A stretch of DNA of 64,000 nucleotides from Bolinopsis microptera (Eukaryota; Ctenophora; Tentaculata; Lobata; Bolinopsidae), in assembly GCF_026151205.1 (NCBI RefSeq), contig NC_087082.1, forward strand, positions 8,812,901-8,876,900, in the 5' to 3' direction. The translations under genes were made by a program, and so were the position numbers. Below are positions 46,301-57,989 of the stretch, in pieces (positions within the stretch are counted from its first letter, which is position 1; every line of letters starts with the position of its first letter). The notes under the pieces were generated by a model. That model made no database searches, was not told the DNA's origin, and was given only the letters and a program-made list of their open reading frames with translations.

Positions 46301-49300
46301 CTGAGGAGGAGAAGGAGGAACCAAGAGGAGGAACCAGGAAGAAGAGGAGGAGGAGGACTGAGAAGGAGGAGTGAGACTGAGAAGGAGAACTGAGGAGGAG
46401 GAATGAGTAGGAGGAGGAGGAGAAGAAGGACTCAAGAGGAGGACTGAGGAGGAGGAGGACTAAGGAGAAGGATGAGGAGGAGGACCCAAGAGGAGGAGGA
46501 CCCAAGAGGAGGAGGACCCAGGAGGAGGAGGACCCAGGAAAAGGCCCCAAAAGGAGGACTGGGGAGGAGGAGGACCGATGAGGACTGATGAGGACTGATA
46601 AAGAGGACTAAGGACGAGGAGGAGGAGAAGGAGTGAGCAGTGAGGAGGAGGACTGATGAGGAGGAGGTGTATGAGGAGGATGAGGAGGAGAAAGGAGATG
46701 AAGGAAGGAGATGAAGGATGAGGATAAGGAGGACTGAGGAGGAGGACTGGTGAAGAGGACTGATGAGGAGGAGGACTGAGAATGGGAGGACTTAGGAGGA
46801 CTGAGGAGGGGAGGACTTAGGAGGAAGAGGAGGATTGAGGAGGAGGAGGACTGAGGAGTAGAAGGAGAAAGAAGACTGAGGAGGATCAGGAGGACCCAGG
46901 AGGAGGAGGAAGAGGAGGAGGACTGAGGAGGAGGAGGAGGAACCAGGAAGAAGAGGAGAAGGAGGACTGAGAAGGAGGACTGAGAAGGAGAAGGAGGACT
47001 GATGAGGAGGATGAGGATGAGGAGGAGGGTGACTGGGGAAAGGATTGAGGAGGAGGAAGACTGAGGAGGAGGAAGAGAAGAAGGACTGAGGAGGAGAAGG
47101 ACTGAGGAGAAGGAAGAGGAGGATGACCCAGGAGGAGGACCCAGGAGGAGGAGGACACAGGAAAAGGCCCCAGGAGGAGGAGGATGACTTGGGAGGAGGA
47201 GGACTGATGAGGACTGATGAGGAGGAGAAGTAAGTGGATGAAGAGGATGAGGAGGACTGAGGAGGAGGACTGGTGAGCAGAAGGAGGAGGACCCAGGAGG
47301 AGAAGGAGGAGGAGGAGGATAACTGAGGAGGAGGAGAAGGACTGAGGAGGAGAAGAGGGATCCAGGAGGAGAACCCAGGAGGAGGAGGAGGAGGACTGAG
47401 GAGGAGGACTAAGGAGAATGAGGACTGATGAGGAGGATGAGGAGGAGTGTGACTGGGGAAAGGACTGAGAAGGAGGAGGAGAATGCGGACTGAGGAGGAG
47501 GAACCAGGAAAAGGAGGAGGAGGACTGAAGAGGAGGACTGAGAAGGCGAAGGAGGACTGATGAGGAGGATGAGGATGAGGGTGACTGGGGGAGGACTGAG
47601 GAGGAGGGTGACTGGGGGAGGACTAAGGAATATGAGGAAGACTGAGGAGGAGGAGGAAGAGGAGAAGGACTGAGGAGGAGAAGGACTGAGGAGGATGACT
47701 GAGGAGGAGGACTGAGGAGGAGGAGGAGGACTGAGAAGGAGGAGGACTGAGGAGGAGGAGGACTGAGGAGGAGGAGGAGGAGGAGGAGGAGGAGGAGGAG
47801 GAGGAGGAGTGAATAGGAGGAGGAGGGGGACTGGGCAGGACTGAGGAGGAGGACTGAGGAAAAGGATGAGGAGGAGGACTGAGAAGGAGGACTGAGCTGA
47901 GGAGGAGAACTGAGGACTGAGGAGGAAGAGGAGGAGGATGAAGAGGAGGTGGACCCAAGAGGAGGAGGACCCAGGAGGAGGACTCAGGAGGAGGAGGAGG
48001 ATGACTGAGGAAGACTGAGGAGGAGGAGGAAGCATCTAAATATTATTTCCATTTTTGTTATTTTTTGTCCGTTTTTGTCTGTTTTTGTCCGCTCTATTTT
48101 TTGTCCGTTTTGATAATATAGGGTTCCGAACGAAAAAAACGGATAAAAAACAGGATCCCCCTGGAGGAGGAGGAGGAGAAGGATGACTGAGGAGGACTGA
48201 GAAGGAGGAGGACTGAGGAGTACTGAGGAGGATCGCTGAAGAGGATGGCTGAGGAGGATGGCTGAGGAGGATGACTGAGGAGGATGACTGAGAGGGAGGA
48301 GGAGGAGGACTGAGAAGGAGGAGGAGAAAGAGGACCCAGGAGGAGGACTCAGGAGAAAGAGGAGGACTCAGAAGGAGGAATGAGGAGGACTCAGAAGGAG
48401 GAATGAGAAGGAGGAGAACTGAGGAGGAGGAGGAGGAGGACTGAATAGGAGGAGGAGGGGGACTGGGGGAGGACTGAGGAGGAGGAGTACTGACGAAAAG
48501 GATGAGGAGGAGGACTGAGGAGAAGGACTGAGGACTGAGGAGGAAGAGGAGGAGGAGGACCCAGGAGGAGGAGGACTGAGGAGGATGATGAGGACTGCAG
48601 AGGAGGAGGACTGAGGAGGACTGAGGAGGACTGAGGAGGACTGAGGAGGATGGCTGAGGAGGATGGCTGAGGAGGAGGAGGAGGAGAAGGTGGAAGAGGA
48701 GGAGGAGGAGGAGGAGGAGGAGGAGGAGGAGGAGGAGGAGGAGGAGGAGGAGGAAGAGGAGGAGGAAGCATCTAAATGTTATTTCAATTTTTGTTATTTT
48801 TTGTCCGTTTTTGTCCGTTTTTGTCCGTTTTTGTCCGCTTTATTTTTTGTCCGTTTTGAAAATATAGCTGCCAAACGGACAAAAACGGACAAAAAAACAT
48901 GAGCCCCCCCCCTGTAAAATAGTCATTTGAAATAGTCATGCAAAATTTCAGCTCTGATACGCTAAAATATCAAGTTAATCTTAAACAATCGACAATCTAA
49001 TATGAATCCTCCCAATCCTCCCAGCCATATTAACTGGTGAACGGTGTAAATATAGAGCGGTATTTTAAAATGTAGCATTCAAAATTTTATGGATTCAAGT
49101 TGGCTCCTTTAGTCTAGATTCATTTAGAAAATTCTCGAAGTTCGAGTAATACAGTATTCTCAGGGTTTGGCGCTTAAGGAAGCTTCACATCCGAGACCGA
49201 TTTCCACGAATCAATTTAATATTGTAGCTACTAGTCAACAACAGTGCAAGTGGGAAGGAAGTGAATCTAGCCATTGCTACTATATCAGGGGAACTCGTGT

Positions 49301-52149
49301 GTTCTAGGCTTAAGCAAGTTTCACATCCTAGATCATCTAGAGTACAGTGCAGACAACCCCCTCCATTATACATCCCTATCCCGCTTTAAGTCCGAAGTTT
49401 ATCATTGTTAATTGTCCAATATTGAATCTAACCTGGCAGAAGCAAGCTTCAGCTCCAAAGTCAGGCCATTAATATCGACACAAGGTCGAAGCCACTTTCA
49501 GAGTAGCAAATCGTTAATCATGCTGATGTAAATTAAATCATAGAACTCGATGTTCCGAGTTAGTATGAAGAAAAGTATGGGAGCATCTGTGGGCTAGGCT
49601 GTATAGTTCTTTTAAAAAATATTTCCTTCCGTTTCAAATAAATTAAAGAATTCTCAGAAATTTTTTATTTAATTTCAAAATTTGCAATTGCATATTCATC
49701 CGGTAATTATTCTAATGGATACGCTAAGCATTTCAAACTAATCTTGACCTGGGAGAAGAGCTGACCAGTGACAAGTCGGCCGCAAAGCGGCCGAAAAACA
49801 TGTAGCCTTTTTTTCTTCCCAAAATGGATTCCTAGTCATATTTAAAATTTATTCCACTGGGGACTTTGGGTGTTAGAGGTATGAAAAAATGTCCACTAAC
49901 AAATCAGTCATATAAATCGACTACTTAACCACCTAACTCAGCACCAAAATGTTCTGAGATTTTTTTCGTTGCACTATCATAAAGCTATGACATTTTTGAA
50001 CCTATGTAAATATTCAGATTACTAGAATTCATATTCTGTGATTTTTAAGGGGTGGTTAAATGCTTCATAGTGGTGTATTTCAAAATTTCCCCAGATTTGC
50101 TGCTATTGATGCATACAGAGGGATCTAATTCATCGGAACTAACGTTGTTATCTACATACATTTCAAGTGTAGCAGCAACTCAAAGGATATGTATCATCTG
50201 AACGTTATAACTAACCGTTAAATGACCTAAATGACGTAGACCTCTGTTGATGCTCATCATGATTAGCCCGTTAGCAACAAATGCTACCATCGTGGAACCG
50301 CCATTCATGTTTTTTGCTATTTCTTGCTGCCATTTCAGAACCTTTTTAGCCTGGGTAATTTAAATTGTTTAAAAGGGTATTAAGCATGACTAAATAATAA
50401 AAATATAGATGCGTAATTATCGAAACATGAAACAACTTGAACTCCTGAAGAGGAATACATTTAGAATAACTTGACAAGTGGTTAGAAAAATTTCAGAGAT
50501 AAAATGTTCTGACACCTTTCTTTCTTAATTCTGTAAAAATACTCACTGTCTCTTGTTGATTATTCTTTTTCAGGACTTTAGCCATGTCACCGTACGACTG
50601 GTATGTTGGTATGCGGTCCCTTAACAGCGGCGCTATCCTCAGCGTACGTCTGGGGGTAAATGACAATTTGATGATCTGTGTGTTTGATAAAAGTCATCAT
50701 GCATTACCAGTACATTACCAGTACATTACCAGTACATTACCAGTACATTACCAGTACATTACCAGTACATTACCAGTACATTACCAGTACATTACCAGTA
50801 CATTACATGTATCTGTGTGAATCTGTTAAAACATTTGATCCCAAATACAGAATTTATCCTGTATTTTTCACAAAACAATTACCTAGTCAAAGGAAGAAGA
50901 CAAGCCCTAAGGGTCAACGTTCCGAGACCAATCACCAGAAACCATTGTGCTCCACTATAATACTGAAACAAATATTTTTATGAGAGTATTATCAAATTGG
51001 TCCTAAATTGATCTCAATTGGATGAAGTAAGATATCAAAACTTCAAACTTTAATAACAAATAAAGAAATAATAGACTTTTGATTTTTTGTATCATACCTG
51101 AACAGTTTCATATATGGATGGGATGTAGAGATGAGTTAATTTAGGGATCACTACATCGTTCCAGACCACTTCACCTTTTCCCAAACTTGGTAACCACCCT
51201 TTTATATAATCAAACGCTCCCAAAACATTATTTCCAATAAATGCCAGTCCACTGTCTGAGGAAACGTTAATTAAATTGTAGTAATCTTATAAAGGCGTCT
51301 AATTCAAGAAAACAACACATTTTTTTCAAGAAAACAACAAACCAATCAGAACTCACTGCAAATAAATATATCCAATGATTTACTGTTCTGAAACGAATCT
51401 CAAACTTTCTTCCTCAAACATTGATTGGTGCTATATTCCCAGCTCGGGGAACACAACAGCAAATAGTTTAGGTACATAAGTAAGGTGCTGTAAATTTTGA
51501 AATTGAGAAGTGCTGGAAATGTAAAAATACTAACTTGAACCAGCTTCCAGCGCAACTTGGTCGATGCCCACATCTGCAAGGTCCTTGAGACTGACAGTTC
51601 CTTCAGGGGTGATAACTCCTTCTGGGGTACCACTGACTATCTCTGTCTTATCAGCATACAAGGGGCGGGAGGTTGTCAAGGTTCTACATCCAATGTTCCT
51701 GTAGTGACACAGCCGCTTTGACGACCTTATCTGGAATAATTTTAAATGTTAAATCATTCTTCAGCACATGATCATGGTAATAATAATGTAAACTGTTAAG
51801 TTAATCTATATTATTATATATATTATGTATCTCATAAAATAGCTTTATATAAGTATGCAGTGTGAGGCTGTGATTGCCGATAGAGAAGTCTTAGATAGTT
51901 GTTGAAGATCAGAGTTCATGTGCCAAACGTTGGAATGATAGATTAAACAGTGCCTCAGCAGCTTTCTAAATTTAATAGTAGAGGTTGCTTAATGCTTAGC
52001 TTACATAATATAGTGTGCTATCTAAGCTCTTTGCTTACGTACTGCAATTTTTGTAGTTTCAAAAGACGTGTATTTTAAAAATCATATTATGATAGAAAAT
52101 TTGATAATCTCAATTTACTCACAGATGTCAGGGCCAAGTGTTGCCTCAT
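43399..52149 (-). CDS. OXA1/COX18-like mitochondrial inner-membrane insertase, 12 exons
   Basis: Exons 52149-52123, 51730-51535, 51255-51098, 50962-50883, 50649-50547, 50350-50216, 45399-45283, 45046-44948, 44789-44318, 43985-43934, 43798-43693 and 43512-43399. They join in phase to 552 aa. The N-terminus (MRQHLALTSIRSSKRL...) is basic and acid-free, like a mitochondrial presequence. The core follows YidC/Oxa1 order: WFLVIGLGTLTLRACLLPL (TM1, about 133-151), a basic loop, a second TM (about 203-222), GGFGPFLDMT with a third TM, then two helices (about 285-328). The proline-rich part of exon 9 and a basic, coiled C-terminus follow, possibly for ribosome contact (inference from OXA1L). Role: inserting proteins such as respiratory-chain subunits from the matrix. 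OXA1L and COX18 cannot be separated by eye. Intron 6 is 4.8 kb and repeat-filled. Confidence 0.75.
46150..48775. repeat. GGA-rich purine array, about 2.6 kb, in insertase intron 6
   Basis: Almost unbroken purine strand of GAGGAGGAGGACTGAGGA-type units, interrupted by two related 130-bp blocks (48030-48160 and about 48766-48900). Pure (GGA)n runs occur near 47770-47810 and 48700-48755. The plus strand can form G-quadruplex or triplex structures. The insertase pre-mRNA carries the pyrimidine strand. Long Ser/Pro or Glu open frames through it come from the triplet periodicity and are not genes. Confidence 0.95.
48030..48160. repeat. GTCCG/CGGAC fold-back block, copy 1
   Basis: Follows GGAAGCATCTAAAT and holds three to four TTTTTGTCCG repeats, then a short spacer and AACGGATAAAAAAC, so the block folds back on itself. 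A second copy is at 48766. Confidence 0.7.
48766..48905. repeat. GTCCG/CGGAC fold-back block, copy 2
   Basis: Same start (GGAAGCATCTAAAT) with five TTTTTGTCCG units and the complementary CGGACAAAAACGGAC arm. Copy 1 plus GGA array followed by copy 2 shows that the array and block were duplicated together as a higher-order unit. Confidence 0.75.
50703..50814. repeat. 11-bp minisatellite in insertase intron 4
   Basis: About ten identical copies of CAGTACATTAC, beginning about 50 bp from the acceptor side of exon 5 and lying inside the 233-bp intron between exons 4 and 5. Copies are nearly identical, so the array is young or homogenised. Confidence 0.95.
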
Positions 52150-52589
52150 TCCACCTAATAGTTTATCACAGCTGCTTCATAAAAACTTCATTACACTTGA
52201 TGAAAGGATTTTTATTAAGGTTACTTCAAGACGTCTAGGCAGAAAACAAACTCATCAAGAAATAAGTAGGTATATTGGATGTTTATTGTTTAAATTACAC
52301 ACTTAAGGTCGGGTTATCAAGTGCACATTCGTAACACAAGGTTAGTTAAAGTCAGCACAAGGTAGGAACATCTAAACATTGTGTAAATCCTGAGCTATTT
52401 TATGTGACAGTTTTACTGTACTAAGCGTCATGATATGTGTTTATAGTATAGATAAGATTCTGGAGAAATATTTTAAGGAAATATGTGGAACATATTTTCG
52501 TGATTCACCTTTCATGTTTACACTCTTTGACAAACTGTCTGAAAAATATGAATGTCACACCAATAGAAATTTCAAGATCCTGTAAAGAG

Positions 52590-52690
52590 GGCTAATTGGT
52601 CACTGGTCGAAATTTCATTAAAAACCGCCAAAGCTCCTCTTCAAAAATTTTCCAAAATCCCTTTTTATATTCTGATGATTTTCCGTTTAT
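52590..52690 (-). repeat. Dispersed repeat, coding-like relic, copy 2
   Basis: The minus strand reads GFWKIFEEELWRFLMKFRPV, matching the copy at about 14485-14580 in sequence and frame. It lies just upstream of the insertase first exon. Confidence 0.5.
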
Positions 52691-52869
52691 CAAAGCTTTA
52701 TTTGGGAATAGAAATTTGAGTACCTCGATCATGTCTTGTGCCATCCTCAGTGACCCTGTAAGATGGTCATTCAAGATCAATTCAGTCAAAACAGTGAAAT
52801 TTGGGTTGTGGTAAGCTGAAATACGATACCCCAAATGTCCTCCGCCGTTAAGACAGCTAATGCATAAGG

Positions 52870-53950
52870 GCTAACACACGCTAGACACAGGCTCGTGATA
52901 AGACAGAGGGATTTCAACTATCTCACTCTGACTACGAGGACACACTGATAGCGAGAATTCCTGGCACTTCTTCCTCCAGTAACCACTTTTCAGGTCTTCT
53001 CAGCAAGACAGCTAAGGGCTCATCTTGAGGACATCACATTTAACCTAGGATTAGGGGACCGGGTTAGCTTTGCCACATTCTTCATTGAAGTGTGACTGGA
53101 CGCTCTACAATCATCTAGTAGCAGCAGAGTTTGACTGACACCCTTACTGGTTCTAATCAGTTTCTACACCGGAAGATCTCAACGCTTAAAAACAGTTCAT
53201 CTCGGACATCCTGCAGAGATGCTTTATCACAGCCTTTCCTATTACAGGGGGAACCCTTAGATCTACAGTACCCTGGTGGACAGCATAGCTCAATAAAGCA
53301 TAGCGGACCTCTTTAGTTCTGTGACGCAAAGCTAACGGGACCAGGCATAAACAACAATGCAATGCTTCGTGGATGCAAATAGGATGTATACAACTTTTAA
53401 CGAATGCATATTACTCAAACTTTGGGTTCAATTTGTAAGCTCGACGTAACATGGTAACGATACAGGACAGACAATCCTTCTTCAGGTTCATTGAGGAAAT
53501 TGTACCCGCTATTTGCGTTACACATGACAAGTATCTGGACTAATGATAACTTAGGATCCCCATCAATCATTAATTCCTCTCAGATTCCCAGGCTGCATTT
53601 AAAGCGCTTAACAGCACCAGTTTTAACTCCAGGTTCGTTCTGAACATCTCAGACCAACTCAACTCACTAGGTATTCACATCGAATAGAACTTAGATGTTC
53701 CAGGACATGAAGGAGTATACGGTAAAGAACTAGCGGACCAATTCGCAAGGGACGATCAATCCAACAACATCCCCATAGGACCAGAACCCTTCCTCCCAAT
53801 CAGGCCACACTCAGTGACAAAGGAAAATCACACTTGAGATGTTCCTCCACAAATATAAATACAGGAACTTTAATTTTTCTGGAACTCACATCAGATGGCT
53901 AACATGGCCGCTGTCAGGATAAGTCACAGCCCACTAGTTTACTTTCAGAA
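52870..53950 (+). pseudogene. LINE relic with RNase H-like segment (Jockey/I-type)
   Basis: The plus strand around 53580-53860 reads SQAAFKALN, then LNSLGIHIE, then (after a stop) VPGHEGVYGKELADQFARD and GPEPFLP. This matches the order of LINE-encoded RNase H: S-x-A-A-...L..L...VPGH-G-x-G-N-E-x-AD..A. Multiple stops and frame changes show it is dead. Upstream sequence from 52870 probably belongs to the same RT/RNase H ORF but is too decayed to align by eye. Confidence 0.65.
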
Positions 53951-54907
53951 CGTGGCGAACAACATCAACTTCGAGACGCAAGATTGTGAACACTTTTCAG
54001 GAGAAGCAGAAACATCCCAGCACTTCCTCTGGAAGGTATGGTGCTGAATGGAATGACAAAAAATTTCACTGAATTTTAAGTTAAACACAATATAATCCAG
54101 GTATCGGCAGGCGCTGCCGCCAAACGACATTATTATGGATACACTTCTTTATTTTCAGCAGCAAGTATGTTAGCGCGCACAACAAGGCGCGCTAGCATTT
54201 TACCGCCATTCTAGGTTTCACTGATTTCTGGGCCACAATACACATTATGTCCCATTTGATTCTAATTGTTGCTCCGATCCTAATCTGATAATTCTAATGA
54301 CAGTGACTGCTCCCTATTAACCAACCGACCAACATTTTCGGTCGAACCCTAAAATTACTAATACCAAATTTAAACCCCACATATGCGTGTATAGTCTCCA
54401 AATCTTCTCTCTGCTCTCGGACTTTGTTCTTTTGAATGGAACTGTTTGTATACTTTAACAAATAGTGATTTTAACTTAAAGATAAACTGCTATATTATTA
54501 TATTTTTGTACCAATGTTCACCTAACTTAACGTCTCTCACTGACACCATTGCCCGGCAACCAATTTTAAATTAAAATTTATTAACGATCTGACTACAGAC
54601 TGGCGATGGTGTTTTGAAGTGAATTTTATACTCAGTGTTATCAGCTCCAGGAGTTGTGACGGTGAAGTGCCGTCCCAACATCATGGTTGGTGTTATAGGT
54701 CTCTTGTTGCTCTAGGTGGTACAATGAGATCTGCCATGAATTGTTTATTGATAGTGGTATGATTTTTGATAGTTCCCTTCCTGTAGGCCATAGTTTTAAG
54801 AGTGAGGCTGCCATCGTACTGACGTACCAGTAAAAGACTTAAAGGTCATTCAAACAATATATACATTCAATTAAATCAAGTGATGCAATCGGCAGAGCAC
54901 AATACAT
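53951..54907. other. Non-coding stretch, nothing recognised
   Basis: AT-rich sequence. A GCGCGC palindromic pair (AGCGCGCAC...GGCGCGCT, about 54172-54193) is the only structural feature. Confidence 0.4.
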
Positions 54908-55016
54908 AGGTTGTAACGGAAATGGTCCATTATTATGTATTTTAGGACGCTGATTCCGAATCATCCCCATGACATAGGGTTAAAATGTTCCCCTGGCGAG
55001 ATATTTGAGAAAAAAG
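54908..55016 (+). repeat. Telomere-motif MITE family, truncated copy
   Basis: Keeps the ATGTATTTTAGGACGCTGATTCCG-type end, the CATCCCCATGACATAGGG block and GCGAGATATTTGAG. It is cut before the TTAGGG core. Fifth copy of the family in the window. Confidence 0.65.
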
Positions 55017-55661
55017 GGTTAGGTTCATGTATGAGACTTCTGATAGAATTGAAGGGTCTCATGTTTGCTGTCCATCTTCCATCTTCTTTCCTTTGTACCC
55101 ACATACGTAGAACAATAAGTGTTCATCTTAGCGTATTATTATTATCAAACATGTCAATCTTACAAATGTCAACAATCCTAAAATAATTTAGAACCGAAAC
55201 GTAATCCTTTGTAAAATTATATGTCCCAATAGTCAAATTGACTTGTACTCAAGTATAAAGTTAAACAATTTACTCCAATAACAGATATTATCCTCGTTCT
55301 TACATGCCTTATCACATCACAATACCTTTCTTGATTTACTATTATACCGCGACCATTTCCTCATCCCGATTATACTTTGCGCGGCGCTCTCTTCTATTTA
55401 GCTACTTGCACAGGTGAGAAAAGCAATTAAAAAACTAGCAAACTATATAATAGCCAATTTTAAATGCTTCTTTTGCAAGTTATAAGCAAAAATTGTTTTG
55501 TACTAACATAAATTAATTTCAGGTTTAAATTGTAACTTTAAATACATTTTTGTATTTTTACTGGATTAACCAGTTGCGCGCTACTTTGAAGCAACGTAGC
55601 ATTTGCATTAGGCTAATATTTTGAGAAGAAAGCGATGCGCGCTACTTCGAAAAATTTAAAC

Positions 55662-55739
55662 GAGCGCAGTGAAAGCGTGCTGGGCCCATAACCCAGAGGT
55701 CGGTGGATCGAAACCACTTCCTGCTACCACTGTTAAATT
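55662..55739 (+). pseudogene. tRNA-iMet(CAT)-derived pseudogene, 5' acceptor strand lost
   Basis: GCGCAGTGAAAGCGTGC matches the initiator tRNA D arm. The anticodon arm TGGGCCCATAACCCA is intact with anticodon CAT. The T arm (GGTGGATCGAAACCACT) keeps a B-box-like GGATCGAAACC. The 3' end reads CTGCTACCA, with CCA in the DNA. The 5' acceptor strand is replaced by unrelated TTTAAACGA, so it cannot fold as a tRNA. Encoded CCA suggests an origin through a mature tRNA (retroposition or SINE head). Confidence 0.75.
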
Positions 55740-56394
55740 GTGTATTCTGATCAATCACGGGAGACAAAGTAAAGCAAGTTGTAATTTGGGTTAGTAACTA
55801 AATTGGTAACAATTGGTTAAATGGGTTAGTAAATGAATTGTTAACAAATTGGTAATGGGTTAGCACACTAACGCTGCACTCACTATCACTGCACGTCACT
55901 CTACACAGACCTCAAACACAACTCTCACTCACTTAACCTCGTGAGTGGTGTGGTAATGTGATTATAAACAAATCTTCCCAAAACTGTAAATCCTTCTTAA
56001 TAACAGTTCAAACTTCTTATAAACTACTTCTTCTAACTTCTTCTAACTTCTTAGAAACTAATTCTTCTATCACTTCCCCAGAAGTGATGTGAACGTGTTG
56101 TGATATTCCCTTACTCACAAACACTAGATCTTCTCTTTAGGTTCTTCTGTGTGGTCCCCGTGACACACACACACACTGGAACTTGACTTGTCTGGCTTTC
56201 ACTCTTACAGCAGCAGACACTCACTAGAACTAAAAACAACCCTGTAAATATAAGAAAGTATGTTAGAAAGTAGTAACCCCAAAACTACAAACCTAGGACT
56301 AAAGGAACTACTACAAAGAAACTGAAACTACTACATAGAAACCAAAATAAGCTAAACATTACACTACCTGCCCTTAAAAAAAAAAAAAGAAAAA
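55740..56394. other. Non-coding; GGGTTAGTAA-type short repeats, possible SINE body
   Basis: Directly after the tRNA-like sequence are repeats of GGTTAGTAACTAAATTGGTAAC type (55790-55865), then (CA)n and CTTCTTCTAACTTC repeats. This may be the body of a tRNA-derived SINE, but no second copy is present in the window. Confidence 0.35.
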
Positions 56395-56400
56395 AAAAAA

Positions 56401-56520
56401 GGGGGGACCCCCAACCCATGTAGCTGAGACACCTCACAGCAAGTAGACCAAAGTGGCTCTTGCTTGTGAAAGGTGCGTCAACTACCCGCCGAAGCGGTGG
56501 GTTGGGAGTCCCCCCTGGGA
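56401..56520. mobile_element. Small GC-rich fold-back element (about 120 bp)
   Basis: GGGGGGACCCCCAACCCA-like sequence at the left pairs with TGGGTTGGGAGTCCCCCC at the right (one mismatch). The right arm also contains CCGC-CGAA-GCGG. An A-rich run precedes it. No coding capacity. Resembles the GC hairpins of the triloop elements in composition only. Confidence 0.6.
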
Positions 56521-56590
56521 TCATTTCGTCCGTAAAATTATATACAACATAAAATAGTACAGTAAAATATCAAAATCTACATAAACAAAT

Positions 56591-56910
56591 CTAGGAGACC
56601 TCAAAGCTCGTCTTCTGGGGGATGAGGTTGAAGGAGATGTCATGCAGTTCAAGATGCTGGGCCGTTGATCTTCCTCTGATTCCTCTTAGTGCAATGAGTG
56701 TACTTCTTAACAGATCAAATCTGAATCGTGTTCTGATATGATTTTTGACTTGGCTCTTGGCTTCTTTTTTATGGTCAGCTATCATCTCAGAGACACGATC
56801 TACAAATACAGTGCATAGGGGTCCCATACCTCCAGAGGTTGTGAAGACTAGAGGGACAAAGGATCCTTTCTCTGACTGAAGGGTTAGCTCTCGTTCAGGG
56901 TTAGCTCTCG
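56591..56910 (-). pseudogene. Retrotransposon ORF C-terminal remnant
   Basis: The minus frame reads EKGSFVPLVFTTSGGMGPLC, then VDRVSEMIADHKKE, then FDLLRSTLIALRGIRG. This block (HGSFTPLVFS-TGGMG...FSLLRSAI-CLRG) is known as the end of many invertebrate retrotransposon RT proteins, near a restriction-like endonuclease. The RT itself is absent, so it is a 5'-truncated copy. Confidence 0.65.
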
Positions 56911-57467
56911 TTCCGTTCACCTGAATCCTCTATATTTACATCCTTGTTGTATTTACATGCTAAGGGAATGAGTGTGTGTGAAACAACAATACATAACTAC
57001 TCAGACATGTCTATGAATATAATAACTTAAATATAAAATATGATAACATCATCCCCATCTGTCAAATAAATTTATGTTACATTTTAACAAGTTTGAGATT
57101 TTGATATTTTAATTGTTTTATGTCGGGTTATAAAACAATTTAATTTTTGAATATATCATATTTGCATACGAATAAAAAGTTGTTGTACGATAACTGTAAA
57201 CTTTTTGTTAAATAGTGATAATCATAGCTTTTTGCTCAATGTTATACGATTGGTTTCTATGATAATAAGCAAAATAAACAATATAAATAACTGCCCATTT
57301 TATGAGCATAAGATATAAAAATATATTAAGTTTCATTATGGCTATGTAAATGATGATAATTTGCTCTATCCAGAGCCCTTGCGCAATTGTGAAACAAGCG
57401 CGCCTGCAGTGGCGCGAAAGCACATGGTTAGGTGAAGGTGATAGTGAAGTGGACACTAAATTAATGG

Positions 57468-57577
57468 TTGTCATACGTTGTATGACCCGCCGCGCACGAA
57501 GTGCGCGGCTCCCCCCTGTATCGATCGTCGAAGACGATACAGGGGTGTACTTAATGGGTGTACTTAATGGGTGATAC
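57468..57577. mobile_element. Triloop-hairpin mini-element, copy 3
   Basis: H1 and H2 are identical to copies 1 and 2. H3 is CTGTATCG..GTC-GAA-GACGATACAG, a perfect 10-bp stem interrupted on one side by a 4-nt ATCG/GATC duplication. The right end carries a direct duplication of GTGTACTTAATGGG and ends GGGTGATAC, so H4 is lost. This copy has begun to decay at its right end only. Confidence 0.8.
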
Positions 57578-57812
57578 TCGTAAAATATTTATTTCAACGA
57601 AACAAGAAATTTCAAAGAAACAAGAAATTTAATTTTAGCACATTTTTACAGAATAAAAAGATGTAAAACAATTTATAAAATATAATGCCCATTTGGTGTA
57701 TGACTTTTTGTCCTTGACTGCTAGTTTGGTTTAAGAAGGACAGGTAACTTACGGGGCAAGGAATTCGCGTGCCTGGAAGCTTTTGCACACACCAAAACGC
57801 TAATTCAGTTTT

Positions 57813-57989
57813 ACCCAGGAAACCTTACTGGTAGGGGCCTAACTTTGGAAGTAAAAGAGATAGAAACGTTTGGTTTTCAACAAAATGTTCGCCTTGTAAA
57901 AATAACATTTCCCCCCAGGGGGAAACTTAAAAACAACGTAGATTTTGAATTTGTAATATCGCTAGCCAGTAAGGTTTAGTTTGCTGGGT
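57813..57989. mobile_element. MITE family B, short copy (177 bp)
   Basis: Terminal inverted repeats ACCCAGGAAACCTTACTGG and CCAGTAAGGTTTAGTTTGCTGGGT (5-bp insertion in the right arm). The interior shares about 135 bp with the copy at 58416. No target duplication was identified. The class is unknown. Confidence 0.75.

Larger units (their letters stand above)
45540..50120. mobile_element. Possible 4.6-kb element in insertase intron 6, matching short ends
   Basis: AATAGCAGCAAATCTGGGGA at about 45539-45558 and its complement at about 50098-50117 form a 22-bp inverted pair flanking the GGA-rich arrays. Homology does not extend further inward. No target duplication is obvious and no transposase frame exists inside. 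This could be an inserted element that carried the microsatellite, or two relic ends. Confidence 0.35.

Noticed and set aside
45882-48771. Long Ser/Pro/Leu-rich and poly-Glu open frames in the GGA array
   Set aside because: They follow from a triplet-periodic purine repeat without stops on one strand. They have no domain, and lie in an intron of the insertase gene.
50703-50814. CRISPR array
   Set aside because: Direct repeats are adjacent with no spacers. This is an 11-bp minisatellite in an animal intron.
55662-55739. Functional tRNA-Met gene, or LTR primer-binding site
   Set aside because: The acceptor stem cannot form and CCA is encoded. The homology covers nearly the whole tRNA, more than a primer-binding site.
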